Source of the DNA: Hirundichthys speculiger
Lineage: Eukaryota; Chordata; Actinopteri; Beloniformes; Exocoetidae
Direction of reading: 5' to 3'
Assembly (NCBI GenBank): GCA_018398805.1
Contig: JAGFBZ010000258.1
Coordinates: forward strand, 372,001 to 436,000
Length of the DNA: 64,000 nucleotides
The position numbers and the translations under genes are program-made. Positions 12,001 through 25,600 of the stretch are shown in pieces. Within the stretch, counting starts at the first letter, position 1. The number at the start of each line of letters is the position of its first letter. The notes below the pieces were generated by a model, which saw only the letters and a program-made list of their open reading frames with translations, was not told the origin of the DNA and did not search any database.

Positions 12001-15000
12001 TTTTAAGGCCTGAACCTTTGTCTTTATGGATTATTTGTTTTGTGAAACTTTAGTGAGGTTTAACACGAATATGAGGGAAACCGTTATTACTTCCCTTTGG
12101 ATTAATGTGAGAAAAGGACTTTTGATTTCAGATTTGCTATTTATTCATGAAAAAAAAATCATGATTGAGGATTTACCTCTATATTAGCTTATAGAATAAA
12201 AACAGTTATTCCTTCACATTCCTGCCACTATGTTTGGCGCACGTCTACATCTTCAGGATAACAACACAGAGCAGAACCTTTAAAGTTTTTACAGGAGATA
12301 TGTCATATGTTTTTGGATTAAACAAAGGCGGCGAGATTACACTCCACTCATCATTAGAAGATGATTAGTTGAAACAGAAGAAGAGGTCACTCCGTGTCAT
12401 CTGCGTATTCATATTTGCAAAGGTCCAGCAGGAAGTTTGAATCCACTTAAGCAGCGGTACACCAAGGGTCCGTGTGAGGAGAGAAAGTTGTGCCATTTAC
12501 TCCCCTGCCTGTTCTGATCCGTTTCCGCTTGACATTAGCGGGAGAAAATGACGTGCTTTTAGTGATAGCTGCTCATATAAGAGGGTTAGCTCTGTCATTT
12601 AGAGGCAAGAGCAAGCAGGAGCTGATAGAAGCCTTAGATCTCAAGAATAACCTGCACGCGGATGATGGTGGTGGGAGGTGAGCTGCTGGCTTTGCAGCTT
12701 TTCTTTGAAAAGGGGAGGATGTACAAAGAACGCTTGGCATTTTAAAAAGAACAGAGTGATTTTTTTTTGATTTTTTTTATTATCTTTCTGGGTGCCTATG
12801 TGAGTTTCTTCAGTTACACCAGCTTAACCGCAGCTTCACCAATTTGTCAAAACAAGTTCATTGATTTTTGTAACCCCTAAGCCAACACTAATCGTGTCCT
12901 TTAAGCTGTATTGTAAAACATTGCCACCTACGAATGCAGCTGAGAGTAACTTTTAGAAACCATTTAAACTTCATCCAGAAATCCTTTAAAGGCAATGTCA
13001 ATATATGTCAAGGAGCATCTCAAATTTATTACAATGAAAAAAATGGGGAAAAAAAGAGCATTGTTGACAAATTGATTCCAGATTTCATAAGGTGAGCTGT
13101 CACATGATTCTTATGAACAAACAGATGAGGTTTGTTTTTAATTTTGGATTCACACAAGACTCAAATTCAGCACCTTCTTCCTCCTTAATCACTCCTTTTG
13201 TTCCGTGCGTCTGTATGGAACACACCACTTCAATCAATCCGGCCCTAATTAGGCCCTGCCTCCCTTCGCCCGGCTCAATGATGGCACAGCCACATAAAAC
13301 GCTTCCTTTGGTTGTTTTCCTCCACTTCAAAAGCTGTCTCCCTGCAGAATACCCCGCCATGATTTAGTGGCAGGTCTTTAGGTTTGTTTGTCCTCTGTTT
13401 TGTTTCATCATTAAAGTTGTCAAAACCCGTTTGGATCAAAGCGGCTTCAGGAGCAGCACAAATTAACCTCCTAAATATTAGTGGTGACACCTTGTTAATG
13501 GGATCTACCGTTTCAGGGTGGGGGGAAGGTGGAAGCTAACGTGGGTTTTTCTCTTGGACGTGGTCATATATTGTGCTGGATGTGACGTCCTGGCAGCGGC
13601 GTTCACGTTGTGTTGAGTTGTGTTTTTGGTCAGCAGAGGGATATAAAGCGGTTGGCAGCGGCGGCCGTAATTAGGGGTGCTGGCTGGGTGCTGCAAGACG
13701 TTTTGCAGGTTGTCAGGCGGTGGGTGGGGTGTTGAAATGTGATTGACGGTGAGTGGGTACAGCGGTGGGCATTGTGGCGACTGCGGTTGGCCGAGATTGG
13801 CAGTCAGCTCTGTGTAACTGCTTTACTGACTGGCAGACATTATAGTCTTTTGTGGTTCTCTGGGGTGCTTTTACACAACTGGAGCCTGTTAGTGTGTGTG
13901 TCTTTGAGATTCCTTTGAGCTCTGAAAATCTGTAAGCAGACACACAGATGTTCTGAAACACTTACTCACTCGTGGTTGTTTTTCCCCACTCACAAGTATG
14001 TTTACTCAGAGTCTGAGCCAGAACCTCTCGCGAGTCATTCTTCGGTGCTGGAGCGCAAACCCGCCATAGACATACAGTCAAGACACACACTAATGAGAAA
14101 AGTAGTGGAGTTACAGGGGGTTTTGTTTTAATGAGGAGGCCATGACTCCAGCTCACCTCTGCTGGTAAACAACAGTGATCACAACAACCTCCTATACCAT
14201 GCGCAAAAGTAACTTTGCTAACTCTGCTGAGAGCTTGTCTCGTATCCCGCATTTGTCAGGCTCAGGGAGCTTGTTAATATTATTGTCAAACTCCAAAATG
14301 GACACACATACCCGCAGGCACAGAGGCACACACAGATGCTCACAGATAAATCAAATCTCAGCTGGCCAGACTGATGTTGAAAGCTTTTAACGCAGCTGTC
14401 GTTGGCTACTTTTAACACGCTCATGAGTTCCCTTTCAAGATGCGTGCCCCAGCGCGCGGAGCTTTGGGGAGCGTGTGTTTTTGTGAGAGGTAAGCAGGAG
14501 GGAGCAGTGACACTGCATTTAGCATTAGCCTCTTCTTCCATCACAACCACACGGCTGTCAGCCTGCGCTTAGCTTAGCGTCTTCATCTGCAGGGGATTAG
14601 CATGCAGCACTCGCCGGCACCACAAGCTGAGTCTCCCTCTCTGATTAGGCGTGATGCATTTGAAGCCTCCACGGGGAGAGAGGACGGCACACACCCCGCC
14701 GCCGCTCGGCATATCAGCTCATTGCATTAAGCCGTATGACTGCAGGATGTTAAGCAGATGTTTAGTGAATGCAGCTTAGCCATGAGGCTCGTTTTATACA
14801 CACTATAGAAAGAAGGGAAGCGTTCACGCTGTAGCACAGTGGCCACTTATGCTTTCGTATTGTTTTGTCTAAGGTTTTGTAACTACAGACGTACCTGAAT
14901 TACATTACACCAGTTCAGTAGTTTTCAAATGAGCACAACTTGTTTTATAGGAAAGCTGTCTGCAGCAATAAGATCAGTCTTCTGTTACTATGAGAAAAAT

Positions 15001-16820
15001 GTGGACTGTGCTCTACCTTGTGTGACGAAATGCATGAGCAAACCCAAACCCAACATCCTTATGTAATCGTGGATATTAATTTGATGCTAATTATTTTATT
15101 TATTTTTTTATTTTTTGGAAAGGTATTTGTAAAACCTCCACATTCACCTACCAGGAGCAATGTTGGGGTTCAGTGTTGTTCCTAAAAATACTTTGACAAA
15201 TGTAGAGGCTGGGGGTCAAACCACCAATTAAGTGACTGGAAGATAACCACTCTTCCACCACAGTATTTTGAAACTTGAGACTTGTTTCTTTTTTCCCTCC
15301 ATATAATTTACTAATGTCATTGTCTCTAGTTCAAACCACAAGTAATAGTGAAGGCATACAAGCTCCATCTAATCTAAAGTACCAACATTTCCTGGGTTTA
15401 AGTAAATTATTGTGCACCTTCTACCTTTGACCAAATACATAGTGATTTACTGTAGGTGATATTTGGTGCAGTCGTGTTTCATTATATATTAATCAGTCAC
15501 CAGAAAAAATAATGACCAGAATCCAAATGTTTTGTTTGCAAACAAAGTACTGACATTATTAAACATTGATTTATGTGCTTTAATTATACAAAGCTACATA
15601 AAAAAAAAGCTTCATCGAGTTAACTTTGGACAGTCATTCTTAAATATCTTCGAGAAAATGAAAGGTAACTTGTTCTACAGGCATTAAACACAAATCTCTC
15701 TTCCATGTTGGAACAGTTTATCACTCTGAGCCTGATGTTTATCTAATTAAAGATCCTTGACATGAAACTGTCACTCATCGCTTCTATTAACTCCGCGGTG
15801 TTCCTGTTACCGATTTAGCTCATAGCCCTGCCCTTCATGTGTATCAAAAACCCACGGGACAGACCCGATCATGCTGGCTGTGAGTATTCCATTTTTGAAA
15901 CGGGTGTTTAGTTTGTCTCGGACCTCCAGGGAGCATCAGAGGTATCACAGAAATCTGTTCAGACCTCGGTAAAGAGTACGGTGCAACAAGTCCCCGGGTG
16001 CTCATTATGGGAAGTAGTGTGCTATAAAACAAGCTAAAACTCTGCTCACACATACAAACCAGATGTAGAAGAAGTTTGCTCTGTCTCTCATTGTTCAGCC
16101 ACATAACTCGTGACGGTGGAAAGTCAAGAGGTCAGACTGTGGGACTTTATCCATATTTTAGCATATTGAGTTGAAACTTAAACTTCAATATAGTTGAGGG
16201 AAGAAACAGAGCTTAAAACAAGATGTTGAAAAGTTACCAAAGCTTTTAAGTGTTGTTTCCATCCATGTTTGTCATCTCAGGTTTCGTCGTCTACTGATTC
16301 AGCTGAAATATTTAAACCTTTTAAGAGGCTGAACGGATGAAGTGAAAGTCTCCTGTTCACCTTGCTGTTTACCTGTCAAGTTCTTTTTGAAATGATGCAG
16401 AAGTATTATGACATACAAGTTATTAAATTATGGTTTGAGCCTTATCAGCAGACATAAAAGTGGCAGTTAGATTATTTACCTTTTACAAGCAGAGTGATAG
16501 AGTACCTGAAGCTTAAAATATATACATATATTATATGAAACATGCCCAGTTAAATTGTCATAAATTGGAAACGCCACCACTGAAAACAAAGAAAAGTACT
16601 GCCAGACACATTGTTGACTGAACTGTCAGCAGATATTAACCAAACCACCTGTCTTTCTTATGTGGGAATTTGCGGGTAAAGAACAAAGATCTTTGGAGTG
16701 ACATCAAATTTGTTTCTGTTTTTTTTTCTTGACAGGTAATTTTGCTGACAAATATGGAATCAATTTGTTGCTGGGTGGCTAGCTGATGGCACTGACACAC
16801 TTGCCATTTTGAATTTGACC
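9015..16820. other. Non-coding sequence
   Basis: About 7.8 kb with no recognised gene, RNA or complete mobile element. It contains short T or A runs (9391-9406, 9748-9770, 15100-15115) and a G run at 11361-11376. Patches around 13170-13380 and 14530-14700 look less degenerate than their surroundings and could be conserved non-coding elements, but this cannot be shown from one sequence. The 63-codon frame at 12490-12681 has no recognisable domain. Confidence 0.5.
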
Positions 16821-16824
16821 CTTA

Positions 16825-17205
16825 GCCCCCGCTCACACATATGCTTTGAAAGCGTCTTCAGCATTGGTCTCCATAGACTTTGGGGTGAACGGGGTGACAT
16901 CAAGCGTGGCCGAGAGGAATTACAGCGTATTGACAGCATAGCTTCTATCAAAAGTTTGGGGAATTTTCAACTTTTCAAGCTTGAACGGATGCGTCAGCCA
17001 ATAAAGTTTCGGCTACACAGTTGAAGCTAGCCAATGAAATCGTACACGGGACTGATTCAGAGCAAGGGAGTTATTTATGTTGCGAGCAGGAAGAAACCAG
17101 ATTGGTTGTCTTTAATATGTTGAAAGTACGTCAGACGCACCACCCTCGGAGCGTTGCCGCAACGCCGCTGTATGAGTCCACCGTAAGATGTCAATAGTTA
17201 TTACA
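16825..17205. repeat. Possible transposon-derived segment
   Basis: The phrases GCCCCCGCTCACACATATGC, GTCTTCAGCATTGGTCTCCA and TGCGTCAGCCAAT, followed by GGAGTTATTTATGTTGCGAG, resemble parts of dispersed fish DNA elements. Neither ends nor target duplication could be defined, so this is a weak call made on style alone. It directly abuts the foldback element at 17215. Confidence 0.3.
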
Positions 17206-17214
17206 CAGTTAGTG

Positions 17215-17840
17215 CGTTTACATGGGAAGTTTAATGCCTCTTTAATTCAGAATTAAAATTAAATCCGATTTAAAATTATTAAAAATGACCATGTTAACAC
17301 CTAATTCCGAAAGAAAATGTCTATTCCAAATTAAACTTAATTCCGAAGTAAGTGGCTGGTTTATTCTGATTTTAAATCTGAATAGAATAATTCCTCGGTC
17401 ATGTATACACTCATTCCGCTTTAAATTAATTCCGGTCTTTCTGCGCATGCTCGTTCCCTTGCCCACTTATATTCCGCGCTGGGCTTGTTTTCAAAAGAAA
17501 ATCAATCGACATGATGTTGTCGTGCTGCTGCTTCAAAAATAAAATCAAAACAAATCCAAAAAGGATGCTAATAATGTAGTCCTCCATGTTGTTGCTAATC
17601 GAGTAAGTTTGTTTTCTTCCGGTAGACGTAAATACGTAAAGACGTTCGCCCCCCCATCCAATCAGAACCTTCCCAACCCCCAGACTTTAAGCGGAATTGG
17701 ATAAAGCCGATCAAACATGTTTTCCATGTAAACCTCAATTTGGAATTACTATTTCCATGTAAACTCGAAGTAAAATAGTTTAAATCTGAATTAATTAATT
17801 CGGAATAATTAATTCTGAGTTAAAAAACATCATGTAACCG
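17215..17840. mobile_element. Non-autonomous foldback/MITE element
   Basis: The element starts CGTTTACATGG and ends CATGTAACCG, a short imperfect terminal inverted repeat. Both halves are dense in inverted AATT-rich phrases such as TTAATTCAGAATTAAA, TTAATTCCGAAG, AATTAATTCGGAATAATTAA and TTCCATGTAAAC. Elements with TTTACATG ends and AATTC/GAATT interiors are common non-autonomous DNA elements in fish. No transposase is present. A clean target duplication was not found, so the family is not assigned. Confidence 0.6.
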
Positions 17841-20545
17841 TGGCCATTGTTGCTTTAAAATCTTTCTGGGCAGCATTCAGCAACACAGCTCATTCTGATG
17901 CACAACCCACACACCCTCAGGGAATATTTTCTCACATCTCCTATGTAATGGAGATGATAGTCCCCCAATTTTCTCCATCTGCACGTCAACACTGCAGTGA
18001 AAAAAAAAAACACGTATAAAAGGCCACATTTTTTTAAATAAATGTGTACATGTTACAGAGGTTAATTAATTCATATCATCTGATGATACTTTAACCTCTT
18101 ATATATTTTTTTCCAAATAAGCTGCATTTTGAGTAGATTCGATATGAATGAGACGAATTTGCAGAGAAACAGACTGAAGTCTAAGAAGAGAAAGGCAAAA
18201 GACAGACACGCAGATGGAGAGTGGGATGAACATGAGGGCGACAGAGAAAAAGAAAAAAGGTGAGAGAAAAGAGAGGCGGGTGGCAGACGCCTCCTCTGGC
18301 ACCTTAGGGTGGCGTTTTCAGTCTCTGTGTGTAGGTGTGTGCGTCGCAGATGAGTAATGGCCACTGACGTGCATGTCTCTCTTGTCTCGTCCTCCATCCG
18401 TTTCATCATTACATGCCATCAATCTCCCTCTCTCAGTCTCCCTGTCAGCTCCCTCTGCTCCCCTTCTCTTCCTCTGTCTGTCTCTTTTTCCACTGGCTTA
18501 CACTGTAAAGTCCTCAGGGTGTTTAACTCCTCACTGGCGCTTCCTTTCCTTCGTCTTCAGCCTGTGCTGAAGCATCGCTCTGTTTCTCACCTGAGCCCCA
18601 GTTTAATTTCACTGTAAGAGCGGCGCTCACGCACTCGTGCACACACCCTCAATCACTCTCTCGCCCGACACGTTCGCACACACACTCAGCAAACACAGAT
18701 TTGCATGCACACACACTCAGAAGGAGCTCTCAAGAGTAATGGTGTTTAGTGTAATTTACCTTACCGCCATTGTAGCCTCTGCTTTCTCAATAGGAATCAT
18801 TATAGAGATTACATAATGGGGGTAATTTTTCTTCTGCAGTGTACAGCGCTGTGATGGCAGTACGGAGTGTTTTGGAGGCAGGAAAAACCCTGTTAGCTGT
18901 AGCTGAGAAGTAAATTGGTCCGGTGAAGTCTGGCTAAATCAGCACCTGTTAGTCCCTCTCTCAACTCTTCAAATCCATGCCTATTACTCTTAACAAACCA
19001 GAATAGATCCAGCGTATTGATCTGTTGGCAAGGGAATGCTCTCTTTGTTCACCTACACACAATGGAAAGGCCACGCAGCACTGAAATTCTTACATAAGTG
19101 GGGGAAGTGGTAAAAGAGGACATTCAGTAAAAATACAAAAAAAAATTTATGTATCCTAGCACCGAGACAGAGCAATTTTGGATGAAGATTATGCTTCATG
19201 TAAGGTCTTTGAGGTTAAAGAAGAAGATGAAAAATTGTAGCTTCTGAAGAAATATTCGGGTGAAACTGTTATGTAGTTTTTTTTTTCTTGCCGTCATTGG
19301 ATTGGATTCACAACTAAAACTATAACATAAACACTTCCAGAAGACTCATGTTCTTAGATATTAATTAAAAGTCATCAGTTTGACTTTAACAAAAATATTT
19401 ACATTTTATCCTTGTGTAGCTGTTTTAACCTTAATTTTGATTCTTGGGGAAGGAGGGAGGAATGGATGCTTGTGCAGTACCCTTTGCATCATCTTTGCAG
19501 TCTTTTGTGCTCATCTTCTCAATTGTTTTAGTGGCTAAAATAGTAAATTTGAGGGGGAAAAGGGAAAACAAAATGTTGAATTTGAATCAAAACTACTTGA
19601 GGGCCACATCCCTCTCTGCTGTGCTTCAGCGGCGCCTCCAAAGCCCCCGCCTCCTCCTCCTCCATCATATACATATATCCTTCATTACTAATGAATTGCA
19701 ACATGGGGTGAAGAAAAGAGCAATTTTGACTCTGATTCAGAGGGATTTCAGACGAGGATCTACTCGAGCTGCTATGTTGAAAAAGCCGACACAAAATCCG
19801 GAAAAAAGAAAACTGCTTGTTTTTGTGTTTTTAAATCCCGATGTAATCATGGTGACAAAATGTCAAGAATGAAACCTTTCCATTCATCATTGTAAAAAAT
19901 AAGCACATGTTATGCTTGTTAAAACCTGAAATTTGGAACTGAAAAAATCCAGCTATGTACTGGATTAAAAAAAAATCCTACAGTTTGATCTTCTTTGCAG
20001 TTTAGTCAGTGAATTAAACCTGCTAAAAGTAAGTTATTAAATTTGAGTCTTTTCACAGTCATTTAAAACTTAAAAAGTCTTCCAGCATGCTCCGGATGTA
20101 AGCAAGAATTCAATTTGCAGATTTAAAAGGGTGCAACACAAAAGTAATTCAAGGATTATAACAAATTAATGTTACCACAGAGCACGGCAAAGTTATAATA
20201 TCAGTTCTGAAATGAGTAATAAATAATTTTTAATACTGCCAGGTTTGGTTACGAGGGAGTAATTGACTCTCCTCTGTGGTGCTCGGAGGTCATTACCTCC
20301 CCAGTGATGATTCATGTGTTCTCTAATTGCTCTGACATCACCCATGTTGGATACTCACAGTATCTCTTTAACACACACACTCATTGCTCTTGCTGTTGGC
20401 TCAGCAGTCGACGAGCCTGCCAATATTGTATTTACATTAAGTGTGGATAACCTGATAGACCCTAGGAAGATGTTTCCTCCGGCATCGGTGCAGCTGCACA
20501 GGTGTCTGACCTTGACTCCACACCCAGCATGGCTATTCATAGGCC

Positions 20546-20575
20546 ATTAATTAGAGCAGGATCCTGCTAATTAAC
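20546..20575. other. Palindromic TAATTA-flanked motif
   Basis: The 14-bp perfect palindrome AGCAGGATCCTGCT (20555-20568) is flanked by ATTAATTAG on the left and AATTAAC on the right, so homeodomain-type TAATTA cores face each other across it. This is visible in the sequence; a regulatory role is only inference. Confidence 0.4.
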
Positions 20576-21368
20576 GCACAGCTACACTCCGTTTCTCTAT
20601 GACGTGCGCACACACTCTTCTCCCCCCCCCTGCACTCCACTCTCTTCACGTTTGAGTTCCATTAAATGTGCCCTGTTTGATTTGCCCTACAAAAGTAATG
20701 AGTTTGGAAAGCAGACAGAAATTCTGGAGTGTGTTTTGGAGGAGCCTCGGGATAATTTGAAGTCCTGGGGCTGCGAGCGGAACTGCGCTCGCTTGCTTAC
20801 ACCCACATTTGAGCACACACGAGCACAGAAACACACATTTGTAAGCACGACTGTGCCGAGGCATCTGCCTCGTTGTATTGCGTGTATATTGTCACAGCGG
20901 TGACGGGTTTTACGCATTTTAGATGTTGTTCTGTGGAGCCAACCAAAACGAAATCGGAGGAACCATAGAGAAAGACAGTTTTTCCTTCGAATACGGTTTC
21001 CTTCAGTTGTGCTTCGACATGTAATACGCATTTTCTTTCGCTGTTTTGAGTGACTCATCACGTCTCTCGAGAAGACTTTTGTTTTTGGAAGAATTCAGGG
21101 CAAGTACAGGTCATCCAGTGAAAACCTGTTAAGTTTAAATGAAAGTCACATGTAGAAATGCTTGGCTTTTCGAGCTCACAACTTTCTACTGTCCTTTCTA
21201 TGCTAAAGTTTTTAAATCTGGCATCTGAGAGGACATTCCCGTGCTGGTCAGCCAGCGTTGGTTTACCTAAGCCGAGGAGGACAGCAACCATGGCAACAGA
21301 GACACTGGACCACGGGGTCCAGGAAAATGACCGTATAACTCCGAGCAGGATCCAAGGTTTCTTATGCT

Positions 21369-21415
21369 CCAAAAAAAAAAAAAAAAAAAAGTATTAACTT
21401 TTTTTTTTTTTTTGG
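21369..21415. repeat. A-run/T-run inverted repeat
   Basis: CC followed by 20 A, then GTATTAAC, then 15 T and GG, forming a near-perfect hairpin with a small loop. Inverted homopolymer runs like this can arise from two oppositely oriented poly-A tails or from slippage. Confidence 0.8.
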
Positions 21416-22545
21416 AATGAGTTACAAAGAAGTTTATTTGGAAATATAAACATTCATATGTTCCCTTATCCAGATTTAGGCCTAAGATGGTACTTATAGA
21501 AACACAAACCTATAAGTGAATGAAAGAATATTCAAATCTTGTCATGGTGATGCTAAATGTTCAAACTGATGGCAGCTGGACTCATTTTATCTGGGAAGAA
21601 ATCCAGTTGCTTCCATTTAAGCTCTTTGAACAAAAGTCTAAAGTCCATTTTAATGCTCAGATCAGTTCATCTCAAGTCAAAGGTCCTACAATAAGTGCCT
21701 TCTAAACTTATTTACTTAAAATGCATGTTCACAGGCAAGATTCAATTCATTACAAGGATAATAAGGATTCAAATTACAATTATTCACATACAATCGAGTT
21801 GTTTTTTTTTCCCAATCAAGGTTCAGTTTGATCAGCACTTTTTCACATTTAACCTTCACCAGGTGAAAAGCAAAAGTTCAACCTGTAAACAGGCCACAGA
21901 TGTACAGTATTTAGACAGGATTAACAACTGAAAACAGCTTAGCCACCGCTGTTTAACGCTAAAAAAGCTGCTTATTCAGACCAGGTAAAAAGATAAAGAC
22001 AGCGTCTTCAGAATTAAGAGATAAAGAAGAGTGCGGAAGATTAGGCCTAATAAAACAGAGAGGCATTTGTACCGCACAGCCAAATCCTGTTTTCTAAACA
22101 ATAGCAGCTGTGACTATGAAGTTCACAAATTGCATCGCAGCATTTTCATGTCTCTGCTGTGCCAAAAAAAAAAAAAAAAAGTTGGCAGTTGCATTGCAAG
22201 CACTCAGGAGCTGGATCAGCACTGATGTGCGCTTTCCTCACGTGGTTCACGTCCACTCAGTCTGCAAGACACTGTCAACTCCAGACGGCCCTGTCAGAGG
22301 CCACGAAAACGACACGGCCTCGAGCTTTATGTGAAAAGTTAAGCGACAACAAACGGTTTATTTGGCGAGTCTGGATGGAAGCCAGGGAGAGGTGGAATCT
22401 CAAAGGGGGGGCAGGTGCAGATGAGCCTTCCTGCTCCTCCCCCTCCTCTTCTTCTACTTCCTCTTCTTATTATTCATCATCAGCATTCGAATCTCATCCC
22501 GAACCAATACAACTCTGTGGTGTCTGGTCGCCTGCAGGAAGAGGA

Positions 22546-22550
<5 letters not shown>

Positions 22551-22600
<50 letters not shown>
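22551..22600. repeat. (GA)25 microsatellite
   Basis: Twenty-five uninterrupted GA units, flanked by purine-rich sequence. It opens a long Arg-Glu/Leu-Ser frame that should not be read as coding. Confidence 0.98.
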
Positions 22601-22602
<2 letters not shown>

Positions 22603-25600
22603 AACAAGGATGAAGTGAGTAAAGGTGGATGATGGGTGAGGGCCGAGCAGCGGGGTGAGGCAGCAGCAGCGGGATGGAGGAGGGAGACAGTGAGAGATGG
22701 TTCATTAAACATTTAGAGGAATGGAGAGCAGACAAGCCTCTCCATTTCTCTTCCCTCACTCTTCAGGAGACTGAATGTAGGTCTGCCCGTGCACCAAAAT
22801 ACATCACTGTTTGTCTATTTTGGTGTGTGTGTGGGTTCTGATGTCACACTGAAATCCCTGCTTGTCCCCACAGGTCGAAAATAATGGCTTGGAAATGTAA
22901 CAGCACGGTCCTAAATATGGCAGCCTCAGTCATGCTGTAACACTGCGCTTAATCCCTGTATCACAACACTCACACACGTACGCCGGTTAAGACAGAGTAA
23001 TGCAATTCCAGGGTTAGCCAAAGTACTGTTAGTCAGGCTTACCTGCTGTGTATCTGCCTCAGCATATGAACTGGAGTGTATTTGTACTTGTACACACCTC
23101 TGTGTATTGTCCCACTTAGCACAGTTCCCACTCATGCATTCTAATGGCCCTAGAGAGCCAGGGAGTCTTTACTGTCTGCTATTAGTGAACAGCACAGATC
23201 AATGGGCTTCAGGACTGCAGCGCTAGCCTGTTAGCGCGTCCCCATTCAGAGCCACTGAAGCGTGGCTAACGCTGCAGCCAGAGTGTTTGTGGGCATGAAG
23301 TCTCCGGAGCAGGGAGGCGCACCTGTATCCCGCTCCGCTTCTGCCGATGTAAAGCTGAGCTCTAAGGCCAGGGAGAAGTGAGAGAAAGTTGTACAAAGGA
23401 GGCTTTGATGTGCCAGACTGAGTCCAGGCAAAAGGGCGATAAAGGGCTGTTGGATTGGCATTTATTTGTCAGCTCGTGAGATATTTGTTTCTGAGGCTGC
23501 AACTGCCTCAGCTACTGAAAGGATCAAAGGAAAAACAAAGATTTTGGCAATTTTCCTGATAATTCACAGACACCATTGAGAAACTGTCTATTAGCGTGAT
23601 TGGAAATGAAGTCAATCTCTGTGGTTTAGTGCAAGTGTTCTCTAAAGGCGGTATTTGCCGAGAGGGTGCCGCCATATCAAGCAGTTCCTCTCAGGTATCT
23701 TCATTAGCATCCAAATGAAAAGATAAAAGCCATTAGGCGTCCTGTATCAAATGTGGATCGATACTGAACATGTATGCCATGACATCTCTGTGTAGTTTAA
23801 AGGAAAATAAAGCAGAGTCTGACAGGTTGATGAACCTTCACATTTTCCACCAATGCTTTCGTTAGCTCATCGTACAGACATGAAAACAATTTCTTATATA
23901 TGGAATTTTCTTATCCAGTGACCCAGGGTGGGAATATGTGGGAATAGATGATGGGTGGAATTTTCATACTGTCTTAATTTCTAATTATCTTAATGGACAT
24001 ATAACAGGAAACAGAGCAGAAGAAAATAGTGTTTTGGCTGTTTTAACACGGGGACTTCTCTCAGAAGCGTCTGCATATGTTAGCATGCTTGTTTGCCTTT
24101 TAATTGTAAAAAAAACTGCATCACCGCACAACATATTAAGATGTCACATGCAGCAGGCATCCATCTGATATTATTAGTATTGTGTTATCTGTTGAGTTGT
24201 TTGTACAATCAACCAAATGATTAATTAATTGGAGCTGACACTGTGTATGAATTTAAAAAGATATTTTATGTTAACAAGGAGAATTATTCTGTTTTAGTAT
24301 CTTCTGCTCTTTTAGAAGCTTCTCAGAACTCATGTGAATCCAGTTCTGAAAGAAATGTTGACATAAAACCAGAGGACAGATTTACAGATTCTAAACATCG
24401 GCGCCATCTACACCTATTTGACAAAAATCTCACGTCTGGCCCCCAGATAGCCATATCAGTCAAACCTTTGTGTTGACTTGACAGTGTTTGCGTCGGGGAT
24501 CTCGATGAGACACCGAGCTGTATGCGTGCGCACACACACACATACGCACACATGTGAATAATTAGGCCATCCCTCTCTCTTTCTCCCCTCCTTCAGCATA
24601 TGTCAGCATATGGTTCCCTCCGCAGAGAGACTGTTGAACAGACTGATCAAGGTTTAATTTTGCCCTGGAGATGCTGACCAGGGATGGAGGGCATAAACGA
24701 ACGGAAACAAGAAAGGAAATCAGGGATGAAGCATCAGGAGAGGTCTCCTTCCAAGCAGCTGCCAGCCTGAACTCTTTCCTCCTGCTGACCGGCCTGGTGC
24801 CGTGGCCTTGGTTGTTCCTGTCAGACATCCACCGCACGCACGCATGTGTGCATGTGACGAAACATACAAGCGTACTGAGCCATCTGTTCTGCGTTAATTG
24901 GTATGCTTGACAATGTTTTTCCAACCCATAAAACCTAATGAAAATGAACACCCCACCCACCCTAATATCCTTTAATGCTATCACCCGCTTTCCTTCCCCG
25001 CGCTCCTACGGTCCAACCCACCAACATTATTACAGACAAAATTACATGAGTGGCCATTAACGGCCCCCTTCTAGAGGTGTTTTCTGTCCAGGAGGCAGGT
25101 CCAAAGATTGGAGATGTCCCGCTGCTCTCAGTGGAAATCACTGAGCCGTATGAGACCTGGGGCTTCCCCAACCGTCTATCAACAGAGTGTGAATTGCCAC
25201 ATTTTTATGGAGTGAAGCTATTGAAAATGCAGAGCTTAGACATTCAGGTGATTTCTTTGTTAATATTGACGACGCCCTGATGGATTCACACAAAGAAGCA
25301 GGACAGGAAAATGAGAGCAAAACGGGCAGAAGTTGGATATTTGGAAGTGAAGTCCAATGAGCTGAATGCTAAAATATTGTTAATCAGCAGGAAGTCAACA
25401 AATTCAAACCTTTTAGAGTTGCAAAGCCAGCGTTCTACAAAGTTCTCTGATTGTCCTGAACTGTTTTTAATAAAAGTGAATCAAACAGAATAAAGATATC
25501 ACATGTGCCGGTAATTAGAATCTCATCGTCAAAGGAACTGAGATCTGATTTTGGCCCGTCTGAAAAAAAAAAAAACCTGCCGACTTGACCTGAATTTGCA

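Noticed and set aside
12490..12681. 63-codon frame followed by a GGTGAG donor-like site
   Set aside because: No domain, no acceptor choice, and no in-frame link to celf2 could be shown.
22159..22632. 157-codon open frame with Ser and Arg-Glu runs
   Set aside because: It is created by the poly-A run, CTT/CTC-rich sequence and the (GA)25 repeat.
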